Source: Candidatus Helarchaeota archaeon
Lineage (GTDB): Archaea; Asgardarchaeota; Lokiarchaeia; Helarchaeales; HEL-GB-A
Direction: 5' to 3'
DNA: 15,329 nucleotides
Assembly (NCBI GenBank): GCA_016840125.1
Contig: JAEOSY010000485.1
Span: 1 to 15,329, forward strand
This document shows, one piece after another, positions 1 through 8,908 of the stretch (positions are counted from its first letter, which is position 1; every line of letters starts with the position of its first letter). Made by a program: the position numbers and the translations under genes. The notes under the pieces were generated by a model that was not told where the DNA came from, ran no database searches, and saw only the letters and a program-made list of their open reading frames with translations.

Positions 1-1
1 A

Positions 2-2700
2 AAAGCACTGGAGTTTTATAAAGCAGCACTCCGAATCGATGAGCAGCTGGGCGAACTGGCCCGAAAAAGCACACGCCTCAATAACATTGGAACCATCTAT
101 AGCAAACAAGGAAAACATGAAAAAGCTTTGGAGGTATATAAGGAAGCACTCCGAATTGACGAACATCTGGGCGACTTAGGTGGGAAGGCCCTCGAGCTTG
201 GTAACATCGGATCAATTTACAAAGAACAAAAGAATCACACGAAAGCTTTGCAATTTCTTGAGGAGTCATTCCGAATCAACGAGCATCTAGGTGATCTAGG
301 CGCGAAAATAATCCTACTCATTGAGATTGGGGAGGTTTACGAGTCATTTGAGAACTACCCAGAGGCGTTGAAGAGGTATCAGGAAGCACTTCCAATAGCA
401 GATCGGATGAACGATTTAAACAAGAGAATTACCCTATTAAATAAAATAGGCACACTTAATCACAAATTGAAAAACTATTCTGTGGCGTTACAATCGTTTG
501 AAACAGTCCTTCCGATTGCGGATCAGGAGGGTAATCTGGAGGCGAAAGGTAATCTTCTCACAGGTATCGGTATGATCCATAGGTCGCTGAAGAACTATCC
601 TGAGGCGCTTAAACGGTATGATGAGGCGCTTCAGATTGCGGATGGCTTGGGGAATATGATCGGGAAAGCCACCATTTTCTTCAATATTGGAATTGTCTAT
701 AAAGAACTGGAGCACCCAACCACGGCATTGCAGTCGTTTGAGGATGCTCTCCGAATCTATGACCAGCTGGACAACTTGGGTGGGAAAATCGATTGCCTCT
801 ATGAAACTGGTATGGTTTATGAGTCATTGGAGAACTACCCTGAGGCGTTAAAACGGTATCAAGAGGGTATCCAAACCGCTGAACAGTTAAACGACTTAGA
901 CAGCAAAGCCAAGTGCCTTTACAATACTGGAATGATCTATGAGTTATTAGAGAATTATCCAGAGGCGCTACAGCAATATCAGGATATATTAATAATTGCA
1001 GATCAACTGAACAACTTGGACAGTAAAATTCATCTTCTCTACAAAATTGGGGCGATAAATAAGAATCAAAGGAACTACGGCGAAGCGCTAAAATCGTATG
1101 AAGAGGCTCTTTTGATTGCGGATCAACAGGGAAATTTGAACGAGAAAGCTAAATTTCTTCGTGACATCGGGATTGTTTATGAGGAAATGGAGAACTATTC
1201 TGAGGCATTGCAACGGTATGAGGAGGCACTTCCGATCCTCGACCAGATTGACAACCTGAGCGGGAAAGCTAAATGCTTCTGTTACATTGGAAGGATCCAC
1301 AAAGTACAGAAAAGCCCCCCGAAGGCGCTTCAATCGTTTAAGGAGGCACTCCGAATCTACGACCAGCTGGACTACCAGAGTGGCAAAGCTTATTGTCTTT
1401 ACGAGATTGGGATGACTTACAAATCGTCGGTAAACTATTCCAAAGCATTACAATCGTTTCATGAGGGACTCCAAATCCAAGATCAAATAGGCGACGAAGT
1501 CGGGAAAGTTGAATGCCTTTACAGCATCGCAATGACCTATAATGCAATTGAGAACTATTCAAAGGCATTAGAACATTACCAAGAGGCCATCCCAATTTTC
1601 GACCAGTTAGGTGACTTGCTTGGGAAAGCAAATTGCCTATATTACTCCGGAATGAACCACAACTTACAGAAAAGCCATGTGAAGGCGTTACAATCGTTTG
1701 AGGAGGCTGCTCAAATCTACGATCAGCAGGGCGCCATAGACGGGCAGGCCAATTGCCTCTACCACATCGCAAAGACTCATAAAACATTGAAGAACTTTTC
1801 TGAGGCTTTGATATGGTATCAGGAGGCACTCCAAATTTATGATCAGCTGGGCAACCTGAGCGATAAAGCTTATTGTCTTCACCACATCGGCATGACGTAC
1901 AAGTTATTGGAAAACTATTCCGACGCATTGCAACGGTATCAGGATGCACTCCATATCTACGATCAGTTGGATGATCTGAATGGAAAAGCTGACTGCCTTT
2001 ACGACATCGGAATGACATATAGGGCATTAGAGGATTATTCCCAGGCGTTGCGATCCTTTGAGGCAGCTCTCCAAATTGCTGATAAGCAAACTAATCTGTA
2101 CGGGAAAGCCAAATGTCTCTACCGCATCGGGATGATTCACCAAGCATTGGAGAACTATACCGAGGCCTTGCAACGGTATCAGGAGGCACTTCAAATCTTT
2201 GATCAAATAAACGACTTAGTCTGGAAGGCGGACTGCCTCTACTACCTCGGGAGGGTTTATGAGGCATTAGAGCGCGATTCCGAAGCGGCACATCATTATT
2301 TAGAGGGCTTCCAAGTTTACAATCATCTGGACGATCTGGAAGGAAAAGCATACTGCCTCCACCACATTGGGATAGTTTACAAGGCATTAAAGAGCTACAA
2401 CAAGGCCATACAATCATTTGAAGAAGCACTCCAAATCTACGACCATCTGGGGAACCAGAGGAATAAAGGCGAGTGCCTTTATAGTATTGCTATGATTTAT
2501 TACTCACTGGAGAATTATTCCGAGGCATTGCAGTCGTTTGAGGCGGCCCTCCATATTGCTAAACAGCTGGGCGATCTTGACGATGAAGCACTTCTATACA
2601 ACAATATTGGAACAATTTATAAGGCGCAGGGGAACTACCTCGAGGCAACAAACTTTTTGAAACAGGCACTCCCACTTTACACTAAAATTGGGTTAGAAAA
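2..2700 (+). repeat. Tandem 120-bp coding repeats (TPR units)
   Basis: The coding sequence repeats every 120 bases without a break for about 22.5 units. The phrases for EALQRYQEAL and GKAxCLYxIG recur at the same offset in each unit. Many units also resemble one another at third positions. Two subtypes, with RYQ-like and SFE-like helix B, often alternate (for example units near 600-840 and 1200-1440). This suggests growth by duplication of single units and pairs. Confidence 0.9.
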
Positions 2701-2758
2701 CGAGGTAAAGGAAGTACAAAAAAGCCTTGAGGAAATAGCTGAGCTAAAGGATGATTAG
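2..2758 (+). CDS. TPR-array protein, 5'-truncated by the window edge
   Basis: The reading frame is open from base 2 to the TAG at 2756-2758, and the TTG at 128 lies inside a TPR unit, so the true start is off the left edge. All 918 visible residues form about 23 consecutive 40-residue TPRs (the 40-residue class seen in kinesin-light-chain-like and NB-ARC/CHAT-linked TPRs). The consensus is close to GKAxCLYxIGMxYxxLENY followed by SEALQRYQEALQIYDQL. No unit is degenerate until the last, which ends in a short charged helix (EIAELKDD). There is no membrane segment and no catalytic motif in the visible part, so this is a cytoplasmic peptide-binding or scaffold solenoid. Eleven consecutive units carry Cys at the same place. 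It converges on the surface-protein gene with only 35 bases between stops. Partner and function are unknown; an N-terminal effector domain outside the window is possible. Confidence 0.93.
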   Translation, partial: KALEFYKAALRIDEQLGELARKSTRLNNIGTIYSKQGKHEKALEVYKEALRIDEHLGDLGGKALELGNIGSIYKEQKNHTKALQFLEESFRINEHLGDLGAKIILLIEIGEVYESFENYPEALKRYQEALPIADRMNDLNKRITLLNKIGTLNHKLKNYSVALQSFETVLPIADQEGNLEAKGNLLTGIGMIHRSLKNYPEALKRYDEALQIADGLGNMIGKATIFFNIGIVYKELEHPTTALQSFEDALRIYDQLDNLGGKIDCLYETGMVYESLENYPEALKRYQEGIQTAEQLNDLDSKAKCLYNTGMIYELLENYPEALQQYQDILIIADQLNNLDSKIHLLYKIGAINKNQRNYGEALKSYEEALLIADQQGNLNEKAKFLRDIGIVYEEMENYSEALQRYEEALPILDQIDNLSGKAKCFCYIGRIHKVQKSPPKALQSFKEALRIYDQLDYQSGKAYCLYEIGMTYKSSVNYSKALQSFHEGLQIQDQIGDEVGKVECLYSIAMTYNAIENYSKALEHYQEAIPIFDQLGDLLGKANCLYYSGMNHNLQKSHVKALQSFEEAAQIYDQQGAIDGQANCLYHIAKTHKTLKNFSEALIWYQEALQIYDQLGNLSDKAYCLHHIGMTYKLLENYSDALQRYQDALHIYDQLDDLNGKADCLYDIGMTYRALEDYSQALRSFEAALQIADKQTNLYGKAKCLYRIGMIHQALENYTEALQRYQEALQIFDQINDLVWKADCLYYLGRVYEALERDSEAAHHYLEGFQVYNHLDDLEGKAYCLHHIGIVYKALKSYNKAIQSFEEALQIYDHLGNQRNKGECLYSIAMIYYSLENYSEALQSFEAALHIAKQLGDLDDEALLYNNIGTIYKAQGNYLEATNFLKQALPLYTKIGLENEVKEVQKSLEEIAELKDD

Positions 2759-2793
2759 TTAGAACTTAAGGATTTAGCTTAATTGTATAATTT

Positions 2794-5700
2794 CTAAGCT
2801 TTATTATTTTCCTTGGCGGATGCCAGCATAGCTTGGAGGTCTTCATACTTTGCTACAAGTTCATTATACAGTCCTTCATCAACTATTAGTTCTGAGAGTG
2901 CAATTGCCTTTTCGAGCTCAGGCACAACTTCGGACCACCTTTCCTCGGTCTCCAGCGTGTCTATTTCTCGTAGCACTGTTTTGAGCTGAGATTGAGCCAA
3001 ATGTACGGGTGTTGAACCAATGATTGCATTCAAAAGGAGTGTGCGATCTTGCGAGGGGAGTCCCTGTAGTTCCATCATTAGTTCCTGTTTTTCCTTTTGA
3101 GAGAGCGGGAGTTGGTCGATTTGATCTGAAATCTCAAACATATTCTCTGCTTCATCGATGATAACAAGATGTGTAGTCTGAGGATCCACTGGTGATATAA
3201 GTGGTGACACAGGAACTTCTAGGGGACGTATAGATTCCTTTATTTTTGTCTTCATTTTACTGCTGGGGATTTTTCGTCTCCGTGAGATAGTATAGGTGGT
3301 GGCAATTCCTGCGATAGCTCCAATGATAATAATTATGATAATGATAGTGTAATCGGGCGGGCTTGTGGATTCAGAGAAGATGAAGATGAACTCGACTAAT
3401 AAGGAATTTCCTGCAGAATCGTTTGCATACACCCAGAAATGTACTGGTTGGTCTGAGGCAAAACTGGACAAATCAATTTCATGAATTCCCACAAATTCTG
3501 TCGACCATGTGGTCTGGGTCACGTTCGCCCGCCACATAGCAATTTCCAGATTCAAATCTTGGATTGTAAAATTGAGGATAGCAGGTTTTGAAAGAACGGA
3601 GTTATTAGTAAGAGATAATAAATTGATGATTGGTTGGGAATTATCAAAGGTTAAAATTATTTCGATCTGTTTAGAATTTGTCGTTGAGTCGTTCGCATAG
3701 ACCCAGAAATGCACTGGTTGATCTGAGGCGAAACTGGATAAATCAATTTCATAACCACTCACGAAGCCAGTCGACCAGGTAGTCTGAGTTACATTTGCTC
3801 GCCACATCACTGTGTCTAGACTTAAATCTTGGACTGAGAAATTGAGGGTAGCCGGTTTGGAAATGATTGAGTTATTAGTTACAGATAATAAGTTGATGAT
3901 AGGTTGGGAATCATCAAAGGTTAAAAATATCTCAATTTGATCCGAATTACTCGCAGAATCGTTCGCATACACCCAGAAGTGCACTGGTTGGTCTGAGGCG
4001 AAACTAGATAAATTAATTTCGTAGCTTCCCACGAATGCCGTCGACCAAGTAGTCTGGGTTACATTCGCTCGCCACATTATAGTATCTAGATTCAGATCTT
4101 GGATGTTAAAAGCGAGAGAGGGTGGTTTGGGAATAATAGTGCTATTAGTAGCAGAGGTTAGGTTAATCTGGGGTTGAGAATTATCAAATGTTAGAATTAT
4201 TTGAATCTCATCAGAATTACCTGAAGAATCATTTGCATACACCCAGAAGCGCACTGGTTGGTCTGAGGCGAAACTGGATAAATTGATATCATAAGTACCC
4301 ACGAAATCCGTCGACCACGTGGTTTGAGTCACATTCGCCCGCCACATGACGATGTCCAGATTCAAATCTTGGATTGTAAAATCGATGGTAGTAGGCTTCG
4401 AAAGAACTGAGTTATTGTTAAGAGATGTTAAATTGATGATTGGTTGGGAATCATCAAAGGTCAATATTATTTCGATTTGATCAGAATTAGCTGCAGAATC
4501 GTTCGCAAAAAACCAGAAGTGCACTGGTTGGTCTGAGGCGAAACCTGATAAATCAATATCATAGTTCCCTACGAATGCTGTCGACCAGGTGATTTGAGTA
4601 ACGTTAGCCCGCCACATCACCGTATCCAGATTGAAATCTTGAACTGTAAAATTGAGGGTGGCTGGTTTGGCAAGAATGGTGTTATTAGTCGCAGATGTTA
4701 AGTTGATGATAGGTTGAGAATCATCAAAGGTTAAAAGAAATCTGATATAATTGGAATTTCCCCATGTATCCTTCGCATAAACCCAAAATTGCACCGTCTG
4801 GTCTGGGCTGAAACTGGATAAATCGATGTCGTAAGTACCCACGAAACTTGATGACCATGTGGTTTGGGTCACACCCGCTCGCCATAGAACTGTATCCAGG
4901 TTAATATCTTGAATTGTTAAATTAATCAGTGAGGGTTTTTGCATGATTGAGTTGTTAAGAGGCGCATCTAAAACGATTGTCGGATCTTCATCATTGATAA
5001 TAACAAGATCATCTACTAAGATTGTAGTTGAAGAGGAACGCCCGTCGATATGCACGGGTTGACTTGTATAGGCCGTATTTACAGTGGCAGTTGAAGTGTA
5101 GACATGTGAACCATCTTTGTAAAAACTTACAGTCTGATTAGTGTTAATTTCAAGTGCATAATGGTGGTATGAACCCGCATCACCATTGGGAAAGTCGACT
5201 TCGTGAGTCTCACCACCAACAACATATCTAATGTGGTCATAACTCGTTTCAGGACATATTCGGATATAACAAACCCATCCGGGTTGGTCCCCATCAGAAG
5301 TGAAAGTGCTGGCATTTGAAACACTAAATCCGACGATCACAATCTGCCATGAAGCTGTTGGTGTTTCCCCTCGTGCGTGGATATTCGCCCAGAATTCAAG
5401 GGAAGTTGGGCGAGACAAATTGAAATTCTGGTAAGAGACCATTCCACTACCATAGCTCCCATCTCCGTTAGTATCCACTGCATCACCACCACCTCGCCCC
5501 ATCCCCGAGTCAATCGCAGGCGATGGAGATCCATGGAGTTTCCACTTGGACGAATTAATACCATTCTCCCAATCTTCACAAAACGTAAAAGGTGCTCGGG
5601 TCATGTCTTCAGCAATTTGAAATCTTAAATCTTGACCGGCGGCTCCCCAAGGACCATCATTCCAAATATAATAGATGGAGTCCGATTGGAAATCATACCA

Positions 5701-8700
5701 TCCATAAGGATAGGATTGAGAATTAGATCCATTTACGAGGGGATATGATGCTGACCACGTATTTCCAGAGTTATTAGAATAAAAATAATAGCAATCATGA
5801 GCATCTGTATAAGAGATGAAAAACAACCAAACATTTGAGATACCATCGGTTACAAGAGTGGAATGACCATCCTCGATACTATTATTTGTCATTTGGAGTG
5901 GAGAACTCCACGTTCTATCGCCATACCATATTCGAGAAAAGACTTCAGCATTATCCCAAGATGATAACGATGGCTTCTCCGTCCAAGTTAATACAATTTG
6001 GTTACCAACAAGCACTGCCATGGGGGCGCATTGGAAGGCGGATGTATTCACCACAACAATTTCGTCATTCCATGTAGTCCCACCATCGGTACTGTTCCGC
6101 ATGACAATGGCTCCTGTAGAATCTTCAGCGGTATGACGTTTGTTATAGAAGAGATACGCATCTGTATCGGATCGCCAAACAATCGATGGCGAAAACTCCC
6201 ACCAGTCTGAAGTATTCGAGATTCTAACTGCATTATTCCAATTTACTCCATCACTACTTGTACGTATATATAAATCCATGTTAGAGCCAGAAAGTTGCTC
6301 GCTCATTATTAGAAAATAAATTCCGTTAGGATTTTGGAAAACTCGTGCAGTAAAAACATCTACTCCCGACCGAAGTGTAGTTTCAGAACTCCAAACAATA
6401 CCATCAGTAGAGTTTTTTTCATAGAGCGCGTTTCCGTTGTTATCGTGATAGAGTACATGAACAATTCCATTCGTATCAACGTAAACCGCATCATTCCAGA
6501 TAGCAACTCCCTTGTCAGTAACAGTACTCTTATACCCTGAAGGAAAGGGATTTCCCCCATCTGGTGTATTCGATAATGAAATTACAATGCAATATGCATC
6601 TCGGACACCATTAAACGACTCGTTGAATGCACCTGGTGAAGTATAAAAATCGGAAGATGTCGTGGAACCGCAAAGATATGCATAATCTCCATAGATGTAG
6701 ATTCCTTCGCAATATTCTTGACCGCTCCTACCGATGAAAGTCGAATATGCTAAATCGGACCCATCTTGACGAATAATCGAGAAGAATGCATCCGCCGTGC
6801 CGTTCAATTCTGGATACATTGCATTGGACGTCGTGGAGAAGTTGCTCGATTGCGTGTTACCCGCGACATATGCAACACCATCGCGGACCTGAAGCCCATT
6901 GATCATCACCTCATCGTCAGCTAATCCACCGAGGTATGTGGAGTAGTAAAAACTAGAACCATCAGGCGAAATACAGGTAACGAAACCATCCTTCCCACCA
7001 TTATGACTGGGACCAAAGACAGGTCCAGCAGTCGGGAAATTATTGGAATGCGTGTATCCACCTACAAATGCGTAGCCATTCTCCACACAAATGGCCCTAC
7101 CAGCATCATTTGCGCTACCGCCAATAAAACTAGAATAAAGAAGCTGGCTACCATCGGGTGATAATTTTGATATGAAACCCTCTTGTCCACCGCTGTGGAC
7201 GTTGTCAGGTGCGGTAATATTAACCGGGAAGTTTGGAGAGTCTGTAAGACCTGTCACGTAGCAATAGCCATCTTCAACAGCAATGCCATAACCATCATCC
7301 CAGCTACTATCACCAAGATACGTGCACCATGTTATGTTGGAGCCATCCTTCAATAGCTTGGCAACATAAACATCGCTAATCCCAACACCCCCGTGAGTCG
7401 TGTCATATGCACCCGCAGTAACGGGAAATGTAGCACTTGTTGATTCTGTATTGCCAACAATATAGATCGCATCCGAATCGACGACCATGTCATGTGTGTA
7501 ATCCGCTTCAACACCACCAATAAAGGTTGAGAAGAGTAGATCCGAGCCATTCTGGTTGAGTTTACACACGAAACCGTCCCTGTCGCCGTTGAATGTAGGA
7601 TCGAACGAACCTGAAATCCCTGGAAAGCCACCGGCATGCGTCCATCCTGCAATATATGCGTACCCATACTCCCCATGAACGCTATATCCACAATCCCACG
7701 TGGTACCACCAATATATGTCGAAAAGATTACTTGTGAACAGTTGCGCGTCATTTTCACGACGATCACGTCTTCATTACCACCATTATAATCGGGATCATA
7801 AGCACCAGGCGAAATGTAAAGGTCTGTTGATGCCGCACTACCGCAAAGGTAAATGAATTGATCATCGACAGATACAGAAACGAAATTATCCCAGTTCGAT
7901 GCCCCACCGAAGAATGTTGAGTATTGAATGTAGGGATCAATGACTAAATTATAATTACCACTCCAGTTTTTGATATCAAACTTAACTATATTTAAACCCT
8001 CGATATTAAAAGCACAATCAACAACGGAGCTAGTTACAGCTTCAAAAGAAAATAGATCCGCATCGGTTATCACATTCTCCTCAAAAAGAATATTCAAATC
8101 ACCTTCATTCACAAAAATTTTATCTGCATTTATATATTGCATCGAGATAATACTAGGATCTGAATGCTTTGAAACGTGAAACTCATATTTTAATTCTCCA
8201 TTAACTATTTTATAGACAAGATCAATTCCTGAATATAAATTATTGTAGATTAAACTCTTGTAATCGTTTAATCCAGTCTGCCATTTATTCGAATCATTTC
8301 CAAGTAAATAATTTGTCGTTGAACCTACCATTTCCAATCCTTTAGGTTCAATCAATTTACTTCCTGGAAATTGGATATTCAAAGTGTGGTTTTCAACCTG
8401 ATAATACACGCTCGATCTTCCGAATCCTGCAACGATTTTAGAATTCACTTTTAAGTAATAAAAAATTCCAGTTTCGTCAGTATCAAAAGCAGGAGTAAAG
8501 ATTACAAATGAATTCTCAAGTAATTGGTCATTAATAGAAACCTCGTTGGTATCGATGTAAGAATTACTATTTAAATCCAAGTTTTGGTTTTTTACTGAGG
8601 ATTTTCTTTTGAAATCATTAATAGGATGCGATAAAACAACATTAAGAACCATTGAAGATTGGCAAATAACAATCATAGTAATTAATAAAGCAATAATTTT

Positions 8701-8715
8701 CTTTTTATCTCTCAT
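2794..8715 (-). CDS. Giant type I surface protein: SBBP propeller, Asp-box propeller, LamG-like, six beta-sandwich repeats, C-terminal anchor
   Basis: The ATG at 8715 is preceded by GAGGG (8724-8728) eight bases upstream, and the stop is TAG. Residues 1-30 form a signal peptide (KKK then a hydrophobic core). Residues ~50-250 resemble the N-terminal domain usual in SBBP proteins (DUF7948-like, from memory). Residues ~263-713 hold seven blades of about 64 residues, each opening with YSTFIGG-like and closing with DGFV.K-like motifs. Residues ~720-1040 contain Asp-box motifs (STDGIVW, SSDGVNW, STDGGTTW), as in sialidase-like propellers. Residues ~1042-1245 are concanavalin/LamG-like (CEDWENG start, VDDLVI end). 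Six 90-residue repeats follow (~1247-1786), each with MWRANVTQTTW, DQPVHFWVYANDS and LTFDDSQP-like motifs. The membrane helix starts with eight Ile and ends in SRRRK (~1790-1810), leaving a cytoplasmic tail of about 165 mostly helical residues. N-glycosylation sequons are dense. It is likely a cell-surface adhesin or receptor; no enzymatic site can be assigned, and the ligand is unknown. Confidence 0.93.
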   Translation of the reverse strand: MRDKKKIIALLITMIVICQSSMVLNVVLSHPINDFKRKSSVKNQNLDLNSNSYIDTNEVSINDQLLENSFVIFTPAFDTDETGIFYYLKVNSKIVAGFGRSSVYYQVENHTLNIQFPGSKLIEPKGLEMVGSTTNYLLGNDSNKWQTGLNDYKSLIYNNLYSGIDLVYKIVNGELKYEFHVSKHSDPSIISMQYINADKIFVNEGDLNILFEENVITDADLFSFEAVTSSVVDCAFNIEGLNIVKFDIKNWSGNYNLVIDPYIQYSTFFGGASNWDNFVSVSVDDQFIYLCGSAASTDLYISPGAYDPDYNGGNEDVIVVKMTRNCSQVIFSTYIGGTTWDCGYSVHGEYGYAYIAGWTHAGGFPGISGSFDPTFNGDRDGFVCKLNQNGSDLLFSTFIGGVEADYTHDMVVDSDAIYIVGNTESTSATFPVTAGAYDTTHGGVGISDVYVAKLLKDGSNITWCTYLGDSSWDDGYGIAVEDGYCYVTGLTDSPNFPVNITAPDNVHSGGQEGFISKLSPDGSQLLYSSFIGGSANDAGRAICVENGYAFVGGYTHSNNFPTAGPVFGPSHNGGKDGFVTCISPDGSSFYYSTYLGGLADDEVMINGLQVRDGVAYVAGNTQSSNFSTTSNAMYPELNGTADAFFSIIRQDGSDLAYSTFIGRSGQEYCEGIYIYGDYAYLCGSTTSSDFYTSPGAFNESFNGVRDAYCIVISLSNTPDGGNPFPSGYKSTVTDKGVAIWNDAVYVDTNGIVHVLYHDNNGNALYEKNSTDGIVWSSETTLRSGVDVFTARVFQNPNGIYFLIMSEQLSGSNMDLYIRTSSDGVNWNNAVRISNTSDWWEFSPSIVWRSDTDAYLFYNKRHTAEDSTGAIVMRNSTDGGTTWNDEIVVVNTSAFQCAPMAVLVGNQIVLTWTEKPSLSSWDNAEVFSRIWYGDRTWSSPLQMTNNSIEDGHSTLVTDGISNVWLFFISYTDAHDCYYFYSNNSGNTWSASYPLVNGSNSQSYPYGWYDFQSDSIYYIWNDGPWGAAGQDLRFQIAEDMTRAPFTFCEDWENGINSSKWKLHGSPSPAIDSGMGRGGGDAVDTNGDGSYGSGMVSYQNFNLSRPTSLEFWANIHARGETPTASWQIVIVGFSVSNASTFTSDGDQPGWVCYIRICPETSYDHIRYVVGGETHEVDFPNGDAGSYHHYALEINTNQTVSFYKDGSHVYTSTATVNTAYTSQPVHIDGRSSSTTILVDDLVIINDEDPTIVLDAPLNNSIMQKPSLINLTIQDINLDTVLWRAGVTQTTWSSSFVGTYDIDLSSFSPDQTVQFWVYAKDTWGNSNYIRFLLTFDDSQPIINLTSATNNTILAKPATLNFTVQDFNLDTVMWRANVTQITWSTAFVGNYDIDLSGFASDQPVHFWFFANDSAANSDQIEIILTFDDSQPIINLTSLNNNSVLSKPTTIDFTIQDLNLDIVMWRANVTQTTWSTDFVGTYDINLSSFASDQPVRFWVYANDSSGNSDEIQIILTFDNSQPQINLTSATNSTIIPKPPSLAFNIQDLNLDTIMWRANVTQTTWSTAFVGSYEINLSSFASDQPVHFWVYANDSASNSDQIEIFLTFDDSQPIINLLSVTNNSIISKPATLNFSVQDLSLDTVMWRANVTQTTWSTGFVSGYEIDLSSFASDQPVHFWVYANDSTTNSKQIEIILTFDNSQPIINLLSLTNNSVLSKPAILNFTIQDLNLEIAMWRANVTQTTWSTEFVGIHEIDLSSFASDQPVHFWVYANDSAGNSLLVEFIFIFSESTSPPDYTIIIIIIIIGAIAGIATTYTISRRRKIPSSKMKTKIKESIRPLEVPVSPLISPVDPQTTHLVIIDEAENMFEISDQIDQLPLSQKEKQELMMELQGLPSQDRTLLLNAIIGSTPVHLAQSQLKTVLREIDTLETEERWSEVVPELEKAIALSELIVDEGLYNELVAKYEDLQAMLASAKENNKA
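3358..4977 (-). repeat. Six tandem 270-bp repeats coding for beta-sandwich domains
   Basis: The segment coding for FWVYANDS recurs exactly every 270 bases, with the shared phrase starting at 3421, 3691, 3961, 4231, 4501 and 4771. The five membrane-proximal copies (low coordinates) are very alike at DNA level; the membrane-distal copy (near 4771) is the most divergent. Each codes for one 90-residue Ig-like/cadherin-like sandwich. The constant spacing with no indels indicates recent tandem duplication or ongoing gene conversion. Confidence 0.92.
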
Positions 8716-8784
8716 TTAAAAAACCCTCGTAACTTAAATTCACTTTATTGATAACCTCTAATTGTCTATTTATGTAATATACTT
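8716..8784 (-). promoter_or_regulatory. Promoter and ribosome site of the surface-protein gene
   Basis: Read on the minus strand, a TATA-like AAGTATATTA lies at 8775-8784. This predicts a transcript start near 8750 and a leader of about 35 bases. GAGGG at 8724-8728 sits eight bases before the ATG at 8715 and supports that start. The assignment is by motif only. Confidence 0.5.
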
Positions 8785-8806
8785 AAGAAATAATCAAGTG
8801 GAAAAT

Positions 8807-8820
8807 ACCAAATCATTGGT
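8807..8820. promoter_or_regulatory. Inverted repeat upstream of the surface-gene TATA box
   Basis: ACCAA-ATCA-TTGGT is a perfect 5-bp inverted repeat with a 4-base spacer. It lies about 22 bases upstream (transcription sense) of the candidate TATA box. That position would suit an activator, but the arms are short and chance occurrence is quite possible. Confidence 0.25.
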
Positions 8821-8880
8821 GGGTGTCTCCTAAAAAGGAATATTTTGAATGGAAATAAGTGCAATCTTAAAATTTAAAAC

Positions 8881-8903
8881 CAAAAAAAGAAGCTTTTTCT
8901 TCT
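8881..8903 (-). terminator. Terminator of the winged-helix gene
   Basis: Just past the TGA at 8909-8911, the minus strand reads through a palindromic stretch centred on AAGCTT (8890-8895) into a run of seven T (8882-8888). The stem is imperfect and nearly loop-free, so it may act mainly as a U-tract archaeal terminator. Confidence 0.5.
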
Positions 8904-8908
8904 AACTT

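Noticed and set aside
128..130. TTG as the start of the TPR gene
   Set aside because: In-frame TPR sequence continues upstream to base 2 with no stop, so this is an internal Leu codon.
1338..2027. 229-codon open frame on the minus strand within the TPR array
   Set aside because: It is an antisense shadow kept open by the 120-base periodicity; its translation repeats with the same period and shows no domain-like pattern or ribosome site.
2..2700. Direct repeats as a CRISPR array
   Set aside because: The units are coding, 120 bases long and contiguous, with no unique spacers.
2759..2793. Bidirectional terminator between the convergent genes
   Set aside because: The 35-base gap has no clear hairpin or long T-tract in either direction; termination probably lies within the opposing gene ends.
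3310..3345. ATT/ATA-rich low-complexity stretch as a microsatellite or AT-rich origin element
   Set aside because: It codes for the isoleucine run of the membrane helix and is explained by the protein.
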